Origin: Planctomycetota bacterium
Lineage (GTDB): Bacteria; Planctomycetota; Phycisphaerae; UBA1845
DNA: 33,417 nucleotides
Reading direction: 5' to 3'
Assembly: GCA_030622435.1 (NCBI GenBank)
Contig: JAUXGE010000006.1
Coordinates: 1 to 33,417, forward strand
Part shown: in pieces, positions 17,332 through 27,184 of the stretch
Position numbering within the stretch: position 1 is the first letter of the stretch
How the letters are laid out: the number at the start of each line of letters is the position of its first letter
Translations under genes and position numbers: made by a program
The notes under the pieces: generated by a model
Seen by the model: only the letters and a program-made list of their open reading frames with translations
What the model was told of the DNA's origin: nothing
Database searches by the model: none

Positions 17332-18489
17332 TCAGGGCAGGACACGTCCGTTCCTTCGGGCGCCGCCTCGCACGGCTTGCCTGTAGACTTCGACAGTGCG
17401 CTTGGCAACAAGCCCGGGGTGAAAGCGCTGTTCGGCGATCCGCCTCGAGTCGGCTCCCATGCGAGCACGATCGTCGTCGCTCTCGAGCAATTGCCCGAGG
17501 CGCGTCGCGATGTCGTCGGGGTTGTTGGGATCGACAAGGTAACCGGATTCACCGTCCTTGATCATGTAGGGCATCCCGCAGCGGTTTGAGGTCACAACGG
17601 GTACACCGGCGGCCATCGCTTCCGCAATCGCCATCGGTGCGTTCTCCTGCAGGGAGGTGAGAACGAATACGGCCGCGGTCGCCAGTTCCTCCCGCACACG
17701 GGCTGCATCCAGCGGGCCCAACATGACGACTCGATCCGCCAGTCCATTATGACGGATAAAGTCCCGGACGCGCGCGAGATAAGTTTCATCGAGGTGCGGT
17801 CCGGCAAGTCGGAGTTCCGCGTCAGAACCTCGCTCGACGAGTCGGGCAAAGCCGGCAAGCAGTCCCAGAGTGTTCTTGATGGGTGAGATGACAGCCGCGC
17901 TGAAGATACGACGCTTGTCCTCGCGTCGTCCAATGTGAAAGAAATCCTCGGCGACGGGGTTGTCGATATCGTGGACGGTTCCTCGTGCGACATGCTCGAG
18001 GTGGTCGCGCACGTACGGGCTGATGGAGATGATGTGAGGCTGATCCGCCCATCCGGCGAGTTCCGCCCGGCGCCACAGCCAAGATCGCAGCCGGGGCATG
18101 CGCCGACCCGACAGTCGCGTGTCCATGTGAATGAAACCGTGAACAGTGAAGACCCGCGGGACAGACAATCCCTTGACCAACAAGCCGCATGTGTCGTGGG
18201 CGTGGACCACGTCGGGCGCCAATCGGGTGAGATAGTGCCTCATCCGGCGTCGACCCGGTCCCGTCACGTCCCTCAACAAACGCCGGCTGCACCGTGGTAG
18301 GCGATGGATCGATACGTTACGCCAATGTCCGGTTTGCGTTTCGGATTGCGTGGCGTCCTGCGTCACCACATGAAGTTCCAGGTCATCGAATTCGGACAAG
18401 GCGCGGACCAGGTTCACGCTGACCGACTCGACGCCGCCGTGCGGTGCGTCGGGATCAACGGGGAATTGTGTGACGAAAGCGACTCTCAT
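17332..18489 (-). CDS. Glycosyltransferase family 4 protein
   Basis: 'MRVAFVTQFPVDPDAPHGGVESVSVNLVRAL', 'PDVVHAHDTCGLLVKG', 'RRIFSAAVISPIKNTLGLLAGFARLVERG', 'PMAIAEAMAAGVPVVTSNRCGMPYMIKDGESGYLV'. Confidence 0.92.
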   Translation of the reverse strand: MRVAFVTQFPVDPDAPHGGVESVSVNLVRALSEFDDLELHVVTQDATQSETQTGHWRNVSIHRLPRCSRRLLRDVTGPGRRRMRHYLTRLAPDVVHAHDTCGLLVKGLSVPRVFTVHGFIHMDTRLSGRRMPRLRSWLWRRAELAGWADQPHIISISPYVRDHLEHVARGTVHDIDNPVAEDFFHIGRREDKRRIFSAAVISPIKNTLGLLAGFARLVERGSDAELRLAGPHLDETYLARVRDFIRHNGLADRVVMLGPLDAARVREELATAAVFVLTSLQENAPMAIAEAMAAGVPVVTSNRCGMPYMIKDGESGYLVDPNNPDDIATRLGQLLESDDDRARMGADSRRIAEQRFHPGLVAKRTVEVYRQAVRGGARRNGRVLP

Positions 18490-19718
18490 CGTCGTGCGTT
18501 TGGATCTGCAGTGGCTTGTGAACCGAGAGCTTCGGTGAAGACAAGCTCGAAGCGCGGCATCACACTCTCGACCGTGTGGTTCTGCACGTAGTATCGCCTG
18601 GCGTTTTCGGATGCGGTTCTCCAGCGATCCGGGGAGTCGACAAGTGACCGGATCGAAGCAACCAAACCTGGCACGTCAGCGGCAATCGCACCGAGATTGT
18701 GTGTCTGAATCAGATCCCCCGGATCGAACGTGGAAACGGCAGGTACGCCATGACTCCACGCCTCGAGAAACGTATTCGGAAGACCCTCATAGGCAGACGT
18801 GCAGCAAAGCAGGGAGGCCTGTCTGTAACAATCAGGCATATCCTCGCGGGCTACACGCCCGCGAACCACAATGTTGGGCTGCTCGGCGGCGCGTTGCATG
18901 ACACGCCGCGAGAAATCTCCGGCCGAGTCCGGTCCGATGAGATCGAACGTTACCTCGGGCATCGCCTGGGCCAAATCCACCAAAAGCTCCGGACGCTTGA
19001 CCTCAGCCACACGCCCCACCCAGACGATATGCACCGATTCCGGTTTTGGCGGATCGGGAGCATGGTAGTCCGTGTCGACCGGTCCGGGGCAGGGCATGGG
19101 GATCACAACGGAATCTACGTCGAAGCCATCGCGCAACATGTGCTGCTGACGCAGGGTCTGCGCAATGACGCGGTCGGCTCGCTTCAGTCCGTAACGGTAG
19201 AGCACACGTTCACGAACGGTCTTCATCGTGGGGAGTTTCGGATCGCAGTCCGGGTCGCTCGCAACGGAGTAGACGAAGCGCCGGCCGTGACGGCGGCACC
19301 AGGCGGCGACTTGCCCGGTAACATACTCACCGCAGTTCTGGTAATAGAGATCGGCATCCGCGCGCTTCATTGCACGAACCAGCCCGGTCCATCGAGGATG
19401 CAGGAAGCGCACTCCCCGAATGCCCTCGTCGGCGCGGCAGATCTTCAGCACGCGCACGCCATCGATTTCGATCCCGTCCGGCTGTCCCTCGTCCCATGTC
19501 AACATACTGACACGGTATCCGCGATCGGCAAACCACCGCCCCATGAGGCTTTGCTGCCACTCGATCCCACCAACGAAGCCTGCTCGCCCCCCGGACATCG
19601 CGCCCAAGGCATATTGCGCAACGAAGCAGATGCTGTGATCCCGCTGTCCGTTCCCTGTCGCTGCCACATCCTGCTCCAAGGCCGTCTCGACGGATCCGCC
19701 ACAACAAGTTTCAGGCAT
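18486..19718 (-). CDS. Glycosyltransferase family 4 protein
   Basis: 'ICFVAQYALGAMSGGRAGFVGGIEWQQSLMGRWFADRGYRVSMLTWDEG', 'VHIVWVGRVAEVKRPELLVDLAQAMPEVTFDLIGPD', 'TSAYEGLPNTFLEAWSHGVPAVSTFDPGDLI'. The annotated ORF to 20021 overlaps the upstream gene; internal ATG at 19718 preferred. Confidence 0.9.
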   Translation of the reverse strand: MPETCCGGSVETALEQDVAATGNGQRDHSICFVAQYALGAMSGGRAGFVGGIEWQQSLMGRWFADRGYRVSMLTWDEGQPDGIEIDGVRVLKICRADEGIRGVRFLHPRWTGLVRAMKRADADLYYQNCGEYVTGQVAAWCRRHGRRFVYSVASDPDCDPKLPTMKTVRERVLYRYGLKRADRVIAQTLRQQHMLRDGFDVDSVVIPMPCPGPVDTDYHAPDPPKPESVHIVWVGRVAEVKRPELLVDLAQAMPEVTFDLIGPDSAGDFSRRVMQRAAEQPNIVVRGRVAREDMPDCYRQASLLCCTSAYEGLPNTFLEAWSHGVPAVSTFDPGDLIQTHNLGAIAADVPGLVASIRSLVDSPDRWRTASENARRYYVQNHTVESVMPRFELVFTEALGSQATADPNARR

Positions 19719-21498
19719 GGGGATGGTCTCCCACTCCCGTTGAATGGTCTGCCACATGTTGCCTGAGCGTCTCGGCACTTGCCTCGGAATCGTGTCGCCG
19801 GCCGAGACACCCGGCCACAAACCGGACCAAATTCCGGCACTGCGATCGGAGGGCATGCCGAAAGCCGGCCGCGGCAAATATATACCGCTTACCGTCGATG
19901 AGCGTCTGGTCTCCCACGGCGGACAACGTGTGCATTCCGGATGGGAACGGTCCATGCGGGTCGGGGCGTATGAATGTGACAATCTCCTCCTCGAACTCGT
20001 CGGGTGTAAGGCAGCGGACACGGTTCAATGCAATGGCCCCCCCGTACGTGTCGGAGCAATCCTGCGCCGGCCTGTAGAGTTCGCCGTTGTGGACAAAGGG
20101 GGTGCCACCGGGGCGACTCGATCGCACGTCCATCTTGATCGGATTGGTTGCATGGGGAATCCACGGTCCCAACAGATCGTCGGCATACCATCCGTATAGT
20201 CTTGTCCACGGAATACTGCCCCGCGCTATGCAAAAAAGCCACCACCTACCTTCGTGCCGGAAGATAGTCGAGTCTACCGCCGGGAAATCCTCGATCAGAG
20301 TTCCCGCCCTCTCCCATCGATCGGGGAGTCTCAGCGCCCGGAACAGGTGAACACCACCACCTTCGGATGCCTCCGGGATGCAATAGATCTCCCCGTCTCG
20401 TTCCACGATGTAGGGGTATGACATGTGTACGGCTCGATCGATGGTCGGTGCGGGCGCGCGCTCGATTTTTCCGTTTCTACCTTCGAAGGCGGCGATCCGA
20501 CCCTTGCGTGTCCGATAGTCGAAATCCTCCACCAACACTGTCGTGGTGTTGTCGCGTCGAACGCCGAAAGGATCAGCCAGGAATCGATGCCGGGGCGGTG
20601 TCGGCAGCCATTGGACGCTGTGTATAGCTTCCGGATCTACGAAAGTGTGGATCGGTTCATCGACCAAACCCACATTCCACTGATCGTGCCGGAAGAACCA
20701 ACTCACTTTTCTCAGTACTCGGTTTTTCAATACTCTCCAGAGGTAGCTGATGAACTGCATGTTCGTGGGATTTCGGTAAACGGGGGCGTCCGTATTCACG
20801 GGATCATCATCCACCTGCCTACCATTTCCACCGAGCAGGCTTCGACACATTCGAACGGGCCACTCCGCGGCTCCGAACAGGGCGGCGTCGAGATTCACAG
20901 GGTATGAGACTTCGTCCGTCTTGAACCATCCCCGATGCAGGATCACCCCGGCATCCAGACGTTCCGTCAGCCGCTGCAAGACGCAGCCGGTGTCCGCGGT
21001 CCGGTGGACCATCTCCCAGAAACAGGGAGGTCCGCCTCGGTATTTGTCAATATCGCCGTGATGGAAAGACCAGACGCCGTAGCGTGCCGCGTGCAGGATG
21101 TCACCCTGCAGGATGCCGAACGACAGTCGCAACAACATGTCGAGCCGGCTATCTTCTATCTTACGGATGACATCCTCGGGGAACGACTCCCTGTTTCCCC
21201 CCTGCTTGACGGTACGGCATCGCACAGTGTCAATGCCCTCGAGCGCCTCGGTCATATCCACCGGCTGAAGGGATCGAGCGAGCCGTTCCACCCGACGATG
21301 GTAGTAGAGATCCCACAAGGGGATCCTGCCCCGCAGGAGCTTCCACCATTTCTCGCGACGCGTGGCATGACGTTGACGCGGCCTGTCGTTGATGATCAGC
21401 AGGCATACACTCACCCCGTCAGTGCTCAGCAGTCCGCGCAAACACTGTGCCTGCCACGCGGGGAGAGTCTTCCCTTCACACAGAATCCCTACGCGCAT
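19711..21498 (-). CDS. Fusion: formyltransferase-like (GART-fold) domain + GH43-like/glucosamine inositolphosphorylceramide transferase-like beta-propeller domain
   Basis: N-half 'MRVGILCEGKTLPAWQAQCLRGLL...LDMLLRLSFGILQGDILHAARYGVWSFHHGDIDKYRGGPPCFWEM...TERLDAGVILHRG'. C-half 'FLADPFGVRRDNTTTVLVEDFDYRTRKGRIAAFE...MSYPYIVERDGEIYCIPEAS...FPAVDSTIFRHEGRWWLFCIA...SRPGGTPFVHNGELYRPAQDCS'. ORF track start is 21540; ATG 21498 fits the domain start. Confidence 0.75.
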   Translation of the reverse strand: MRVGILCEGKTLPAWQAQCLRGLLSTDGVSVCLLIINDRPRQRHATRREKWWKLLRGRIPLWDLYYHRRVERLARSLQPVDMTEALEGIDTVRCRTVKQGGNRESFPEDVIRKIEDSRLDMLLRLSFGILQGDILHAARYGVWSFHHGDIDKYRGGPPCFWEMVHRTADTGCVLQRLTERLDAGVILHRGWFKTDEVSYPVNLDAALFGAAEWPVRMCRSLLGGNGRQVDDDPVNTDAPVYRNPTNMQFISYLWRVLKNRVLRKVSWFFRHDQWNVGLVDEPIHTFVDPEAIHSVQWLPTPPRHRFLADPFGVRRDNTTTVLVEDFDYRTRKGRIAAFEGRNGKIERAPAPTIDRAVHMSYPYIVERDGEIYCIPEASEGGGVHLFRALRLPDRWERAGTLIEDFPAVDSTIFRHEGRWWLFCIARGSIPWTRLYGWYADDLLGPWIPHATNPIKMDVRSSRPGGTPFVHNGELYRPAQDCSDTYGGAIALNRVRCLTPDEFEEEIVTFIRPDPHGPFPSGMHTLSAVGDQTLIDGKRYIFAAAGFRHALRSQCRNLVRFVAGCLGRRHDSEASAETLRQHVADHSTGVGDHPHA

Positions 21499-21577
21499 GG
21501 ACTTCGACGCGGATATGTTGTCTCTACCCAAACGACTCATGCCTCTATGATACTGCCATACCGCTCGATAAGTCCGA

Positions 21578-22591
21578 TCAGACCGCAGTAGCAGCGGAAT
21601 TGCATGTGGCCGAGGACGCCGATACCATTCTGGATGTGTCTATGATCGTGAAAATCGTGCACCCCGGATCGTGCTCCATGACGCAGCGTTTCACGATCTT
21701 GCGCTCTTGCAGATCAACCTGTATGATTTGACTTGGAAGGATTTGCTCTCCATACTTGATCCAGTGCCCCATGGCTCGGAACTTCGACTGGCGGAAGCGT
21801 GAGAATCCGACAAATGCATACCGATCGACGATCTCGAAACCTCTGCACCAGCCGATTCGCTCCTTCCTCTCGTCCAGATCGCGCAGATCGATTGTCTCGA
21901 CTGTCTTTCTTGTCTCGAGGTCGATAATCACTATCTGGTTGTCCGTTGTCGTATAGTAGATGTGATCACCATGGATGTGACCGTCATGTGGATTTCCGAC
22001 GTCGATCGGGATGCGCTGTGCGGGGTCGTCCAGGCAGAGAACATCCTTGTTGCCGAATCGGGTGACCCAGTACTTGCCATACAGTTCCGTCAGATAGTTG
22101 GCCTGCCACACATGAGGTTTGGTGGACTCGACGAGGCGGTAGTCCACGTTCTTGTCGAACCGCTCCCACGTGTCAACCTCCAGGAGATTGTAGAATCCGA
22201 TGTGCTCGTAGCTGTGGTTGTATATCTCGACGCGATCGAGGCCGGTGTTGACGATGAGGATGTGGCGCTCGTTCGCATAGACATGATGCAGGTCGTTGAA
22301 CCAGGGCTCCGAAATGACCTGTTCAACCTCCCAGGTTCGGGCATTGATGACGAGTGCCTCGAGGAACGTGCAAGTGTAGATCTTGCCGTCGTAATACGTA
22401 GCAGCGCCGAATCTCCAACTGTCTTGCGGAAATCCCTCGGGTCGTTGCGGCCTGTAATCGGTCTTACGCTCCACCTCCTCGCTATCCCAGTCGAGGATAC
22501 CGATGTAGCCTTCACGGTGAGGCATGAAATCCGCTGACTGCCCCTTGTCCATACCGAATGTAACCATGAACTTCATGAATTCTGCCCCCAT
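21578..22591 (-). CDS. Beta-propeller-like protein of unknown function
   Basis: 337 aa; repeated blade-like segments ('GAATYYDGKIYTCTFLEALVINARTWEVEQV', 'HIHGDHIYYTTTDNQIVIIDLETRKTVETIDL', 'SQIIQVDLQERKIVKRCVM'). Confidence 0.55.
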   Translation of the reverse strand: MGAEFMKFMVTFGMDKGQSADFMPHREGYIGILDWDSEEVERKTDYRPQRPEGFPQDSWRFGAATYYDGKIYTCTFLEALVINARTWEVEQVISEPWFNDLHHVYANERHILIVNTGLDRVEIYNHSYEHIGFYNLLEVDTWERFDKNVDYRLVESTKPHVWQANYLTELYGKYWVTRFGNKDVLCLDDPAQRIPIDVGNPHDGHIHGDHIYYTTTDNQIVIIDLETRKTVETIDLRDLDERKERIGWCRGFEIVDRYAFVGFSRFRQSKFRAMGHWIKYGEQILPSQIIQVDLQERKIVKRCVMEHDPGCTIFTIIDTSRMVSASSATCNSAATAV

Positions 22592-22840
22592 TGATCGAAG
22601 CCGTTATGTAAGCGTACGATCCATTCCATTTCGTAAAACAGCACACACAACGGACAGCAGCACCGCCCGAACTGTGTCAATCACAAACGAGTTGATGAAG
22701 CCGCGTCGTTGTCCAGAGCGCCATGAATCCGTTATGTTGCACGCGAAGCCCATATCGCATGGACGCGACCTGTCGGACCTGAACGTCCGGACCTCCTGAA
22801 TGTCGACTCAGTTGCGTACCTGCAGCTCCGGTCATGCAAA

Positions 22841-24460
22841 TCACCCCGCCCAGCAGAGCAGCCGCGCCCTGAGGTTGATCCGAGCCGTATCGGGAACAAC
22901 GACACACCACAGGCTGGCGGCCAGCACGACGCCGGCGATGCCGAGTTCGACAGCCAACTCGATCAACGATTGAGGCTCACGTACGGCACGCGCCGCCAGG
23001 AGGCAGGCGGCGAATGGTACTACGGCAACCAGCGGACGCGGGATGACGTGCGAGCCGTAGGAGCGCCAGGAGATACCGGTAAGACGGCGAACATAATCAG
23101 GCACGATTACCAAGTACAGCAGAGACAGTGGGATGGCCGTCGCCACCGCGACACCCGTAAGGCCCCAGTCGAAGACGGCGAGTGCCAAAAACACCATCGC
23201 GCAACTGATCAACGAGGCGATCAAGGTGGCTACCGCAACGAAGCCGTGCTTGCCCATCCCGATGAGCATCTGCACGGTCGATTGCTGGGCCAGAAGTCCG
23301 AGATTGCCCAGAGCCAGGCAGATGATCACCAGCGGCAGTGCGTATGCTTCGCCCATCCACAACCTCAGGAGCGGCTCTCCCATGATGGTCAGTACGGCAA
23401 TGATGGGCAGCGCGAGGGATAGCGTGTATCGAGCCGCAGATAGATGTAGTTCGGCCAAGGCCTTCGCATCGCGCCCGGCCTGGAGAGAAGCCGCTGCCGG
23501 TCCGAACGCCCGTGCAAACTCCGTCGTGAAACTGTTGGCGTGGTTCAGCAGGGCGGCCGGACGCGCGTAGACCGCCAGCAAACCCGGTCCGAGAAACACC
23601 ATGACCAGGACGTTGGTCGTCTGGTACAGTAGGACGCGGGATACTGAGATCAGCAGGGTCTTGGAGCCGAACCGGACTGCCTCGACGATGCGACGCCATT
23701 GAACCGCGCGAACGGAGATGCGCAGCTCCGGGCAAATTCGATGTGCCATTATGCAACGAGCGATGATCGTGAGCAGTGCGCAGGCCAGAGTGCTCCACGC
23801 CAACGCAGAGAGCCCGCCCCCCATCAACAGAACCACTACCAGGAACACGAGCCGCAGGGTATTGACGATCGCGTCGATACCGCTTGCAATACCATACCGG
23901 TGGTGTCCGCCGATCACGCCGCGGAAGACTGCCGAGGGAGCCTCCAGCGCAACGCAGCCTCCGAGCACGAAGACGAGCAGGCGTACTTCGTCGACCAGCC
24001 CGGCCCATTTCCCCTCCATCAACGCCGGCACCCAGCCGGCCAGGATGAAGGCGGCGATGCAGACCAACAATCCCGAGATCGTCGTTGCAGCCAGGCAGGA
24101 GTTCACCCATCCGTTCAGGTGGTCCATCCTCGACTGGGACCGATAGCCCGAGACGTACGGCGCGACAGAGGATTGCATGCCCACTGACAAAAGGTGGAGG
24201 TACGAAATGGTGGCCCATGCGAAGTCCCAGATGCCGAGCTGTTCCTGCCCCAGGTGCCGATCGATCAGCCTCGGAATGATGAAGCCGATCACGACGACGA
24301 CAAAGTAACCCGAGCAATTAGCGAGCGTGTTCACCACGAAGACGGTCGTCGTCGGGTGCTGGTTCGACGCCGCGACGTTCCCGCCCGCCAACTGTGGAGT
24401 CACATTCGGCGAAAGCTGATCGCGAGGCGAATCGGGTGGTATGTCAGGGGAGTCAGTCAA
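22841..24460 (-). CDS. Polysaccharide biosynthesis flippase (Wzx/MurJ-like, MOP superfamily)
   Basis: 539 aa, about 12+ predicted TM helices by eye; 'FVVVVIGFIIPRLIDRHLGQEQLGIWDFAWATISYLHLLSVGMQSSVAPYVSGYRSQ', 'YARPAALLNHANSFTTEFARAFGPAAASL' typical of Wzx/RfbX-like proteins. Confidence 0.88.
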   Translation of the reverse strand: MTDSPDIPPDSPRDQLSPNVTPQLAGGNVAASNQHPTTTVFVVNTLANCSGYFVVVVIGFIIPRLIDRHLGQEQLGIWDFAWATISYLHLLSVGMQSSVAPYVSGYRSQSRMDHLNGWVNSCLAATTISGLLVCIAAFILAGWVPALMEGKWAGLVDEVRLLVFVLGGCVALEAPSAVFRGVIGGHHRYGIASGIDAIVNTLRLVFLVVVLLMGGGLSALAWSTLACALLTIIARCIMAHRICPELRISVRAVQWRRIVEAVRFGSKTLLISVSRVLLYQTTNVLVMVFLGPGLLAVYARPAALLNHANSFTTEFARAFGPAAASLQAGRDAKALAELHLSAARYTLSLALPIIAVLTIMGEPLLRLWMGEAYALPLVIICLALGNLGLLAQQSTVQMLIGMGKHGFVAVATLIASLISCAMVFLALAVFDWGLTGVAVATAIPLSLLYLVIVPDYVRRLTGISWRSYGSHVIPRPLVAVVPFAACLLAARAVREPQSLIELAVELGIAGVVLAASLWCVVVPDTARINLRARLLCWAG

Positions 24461-24557
24461 TGATCAGAACTGCCGATCGACTCTCTGTTATCTCACCGCC
24501 ACCGTGAAACAGGCTGGATCGCTCGAAGACGAAAACGTATACGCGGCAGGCAACCTG

Positions 24558-25919
24558 TCACACAGTCAGAGGGACGTTCGCCAACGACCGATCCTGACTG
24601 GTGCACGACACGTGCACACGCATGACCAAGCCCATCACCGCCCAGAGCCCGACTGTATTTAGTACGGGAAAGAAGGTCTGCGAAGCCAAGCCCATCACGA
24701 AGTACGTCCCCAAGGCGGCAACCCCCATCGCGGCCACGGTGGCCAGGAAGGGGTCCGAACGTCTGCGCGCGTAGCGCGCCGACAACACGAACACGGGACC
24801 GAACACACTCATGGCTGCTGCCAGGCCGATGATGCCCGTGTCAACAAGCATCTCGAGGTAAGCGCTGTGCGCATGTCCCCAGAAGGCACCGAAGCGCTGG
24901 ATCGATTCGCCGGCGCCGGATCCACGGTACATCCCGAGCCGGCCGTGCCCAATCAACGGAGACCGCGCGACCTGCGCAAAAGCCACAGGCCAGATCTGGG
25001 TCATCCGCCCGGACCACTTGGCATCCTCCGCCGCTTCGGCGGACATGGTAATGTCGTCGCTTCGCCCGTGGGAAAGACGCTCGGTAACGGCCCCAACGGC
25101 CAGACCCGCCACAATGACTCCGACCGTCGCACCCAGGATGATCCTTGATCGCAGCAGTCCGACCATCAGCCCGACAATCGGGAGTGTCAGCATTGCCCCG
25201 CGCGAGCTGCATCGCACCACGCCGACCAGCATCAGGATAATGGCGAGCGAGCCGGCGATCTTGAGGGTGACCTTTCTGAACACGAGAACGAGGCAAAGCG
25301 TGGCAAGGGCTCCCCAGACCATAACGAAAGCTGCATCGTTGGGATGCAATCCCACCTGCTCGCCGGCCTGAAATCGGCGCCATTCCCAGCCTTCCCCACC
25401 CGACATCCAGTCCGTGGACTGCCTCGTCATCAACAGAGCGTAAATGACGGCCGGTCCGAGCACGGCCAGGCAGCCGAGGAACAACCGCTGGCGTGTCCTC
25501 ACTCCGTCATACAGCAACACTCCCGGCAGCATCCACTTCAGAGAGTTGACGAAGTACGTACTGGCAAGACCTCCGAAAGTGTAGTTCAAGCCCGCAGGAA
25601 ACGAACCGATGTCGGCGAGCATCCGGACAACGGACACAAGCACGACAAGAAGATAAAAAACCAGGATTCTAGTGGCGACTCGTGGCAGATCCCAACGCCG
25701 CCCCTCGGACGCACGCGATACGAACCAAGCCACGACAACAACGGCGAGGAGCATATTCCAGGCATTCAAGCCCTGGATCCCCATCACGTTCTTGGGCATG
25801 TTCTCCGCGAGACCCGCAAGCACTATGAGTCCGCACAGGGAGATAAACCAGTCGCGAAACGCGTAGATCGCGATGGCCGCCACGATGACATAGAACACGA
25901 GAACGCGCATGGAGTGCAA
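24558..25919 (-). CDS. O-antigen ligase/polymerase family membrane protein (WaaL/Wzy-like)
   Basis: Polytopic; 'VVRCSSRGAMLTLPIVGLMVGLL' and periplasmic-loop-like '...SPLIGHGRLGMYRGSG...FWGHAHSAYLEMLVDTGIIGLAAAM' are typical of the Wzy_C family. Confidence 0.88.
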   Translation of the reverse strand: MHSMRVLVFYVIVAAIAIYAFRDWFISLCGLIVLAGLAENMPKNVMGIQGLNAWNMLLAVVVVAWFVSRASEGRRWDLPRVATRILVFYLLVVLVSVVRMLADIGSFPAGLNYTFGGLASTYFVNSLKWMLPGVLLYDGVRTRQRLFLGCLAVLGPAVIYALLMTRQSTDWMSGGEGWEWRRFQAGEQVGLHPNDAAFVMVWGALATLCLVLVFRKVTLKIAGSLAIILMLVGVVRCSSRGAMLTLPIVGLMVGLLRSRIILGATVGVIVAGLAVGAVTERLSHGRSDDITMSAEAAEDAKWSGRMTQIWPVAFAQVARSPLIGHGRLGMYRGSGAGESIQRFGAFWGHAHSAYLEMLVDTGIIGLAAAMSVFGPVFVLSARYARRRSDPFLATVAAMGVAALGTYFVMGLASQTFFPVLNTVGLWAVMGLVMRVHVSCTSQDRSLANVPLTV

Positions 25920-26047
25920 CTACAGTCGATCTTCTTGTCGATGCTCCAACGTGATTGGGTCACCTGGAAACGGGTATTTCAGCATGAGTGATCCGCCCCC
26001 GCTGCTGCCGCCAACATTATCGTGATTTGCAGGAATGAAAACGACAC

Positions 26048-27184
26048 TCAACAAGCCCGACCTTCCGTCATGGCACCGTCCGCATCGCTGTCCCCCATCG
26101 TGACGAACCAGTTCCGGCTATCCGATAGCAGGGCGATCACCTCCTTGCCAACCGGTTTCGACTCGCCGTTTGCCGTGGGCGGTCTGAACATCAACCGAGT
26201 CGTAGACTCTCGGCGTACGAAACCGAGCCGCCGCAGAGAACGTGCCACCCAAGGCCCGTCGTGGAGACAGTAGACCGCGGATGCGCCCCATTGGCGGAAC
26301 CGTTGAACACAGGCGGCGAACAGTGCTGTTGTCCACTGGGGCTCGCACAAGTAGTCGACAACGTAGCCGGCAGGCACGCCGTGGCGTGCGCCCATACGGA
26401 GTACGACGAGGCCGACAACGGTCTCATGCCGCAACAAGTAGAAGCATCGATACGTTCCTTCCAGCGGGAAGTCCGCGTAGCGCCAGTTGAGATGCGCCCG
26501 GTCCCGCCGGCAGATCGCCGGGTAGTGTTCCGCCGCACGCTCCCAGATCCGGTCCGCCAGTTCATCGAACCGGTCGATTCCCTGCAAACGGAAAGAACGC
26601 AAGACCAGCCCCGCACGGGCCGCCGTTTCGACACATCGTAGTGGAATATCCGCCAGGAAGCCGGCGCATTTTCCCAGAGCACCGTGCCCTCGCGTGCCGA
26701 GCATCCGGCCGGTACGCAGAGGGCGGACGAACAGAGGTACGGCTCCGAGATCAATCCACCCGGCGCGGAGGAAAGCCTTGCGAGCATCGTCCGTGATTCC
26801 AAGCGCCATGGTGATGTCATTACCACTGACGTAGGTCTCGCTCAGCGCTACACCTATACCACGTAGACGAAAGGCCGACTCGACGTGGAGGTCTATCGCC
26901 CACGAGCCCCTGAAACGACGATCTCCCACTTTCAGCTCGACGGGGACGCCGCCCTGCTGCCCGACGATCCGGCCGTCCTTCCTGTAGATCCAGAGTTGGG
27001 GCGAGGCATCCCGTGCGACCAGGTTCTGCTCGAACTGCCACTCGAAGAACTCGGGCGTACTGCGAGTCCGCGCGTCTTCGATGATGGATCGGCGGAATGC
27101 GAGCAGCGCATCTCGATCCTCCAGGCGGTACCGTGTGACACCGGCGGCCAGGCGTTTCAGGAATGCGGAACCCTGCATCGTCAC
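26048..27184 (-). CDS. GNAT-like N-acyltransferase
   Basis: 'YRLEDRDALLAFRRSIIEDARTRSTPEFFEWQFEQN', 'WIYRKDGRIVGQQGGVPVELKVGDRRFRGSWAIDLHVESAFRLRGIGVALSETYV' GNAT-like core. 4-bp overlap with the upstream gene. Confidence 0.65.
   Translation of the reverse strand: MTMQGSAFLKRLAAGVTRYRLEDRDALLAFRRSIIEDARTRSTPEFFEWQFEQNLVARDASPQLWIYRKDGRIVGQQGGVPVELKVGDRRFRGSWAIDLHVESAFRLRGIGVALSETYVSGNDITMALGITDDARKAFLRAGWIDLGAVPLFVRPLRTGRMLGTRGHGALGKCAGFLADIPLRCVETAARAGLVLRSFRLQGIDRFDELADRIWERAAEHYPAICRRDRAHLNWRYADFPLEGTYRCFYLLRHETVVGLVVLRMGARHGVPAGYVVDYLCEPQWTTALFAACVQRFRQWGASAVYCLHDGPWVARSLRRLGFVRRESTTRLMFRPPTANGESKPVGKEVIALLSDSRNWFVTMGDSDADGAMTEGRAC

Noticed and set aside
18699-19766. 355-aa plus-strand ORF
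   Set aside because: Antisense to a clear GT4 gene; codon-bias shadow ORF.
23097-24317. 406-aa minus-strand ORF in a second frame
   Set aside because: Overlaps the flippase gene out of frame and has Arg/Gly/His-rich nonsense composition.
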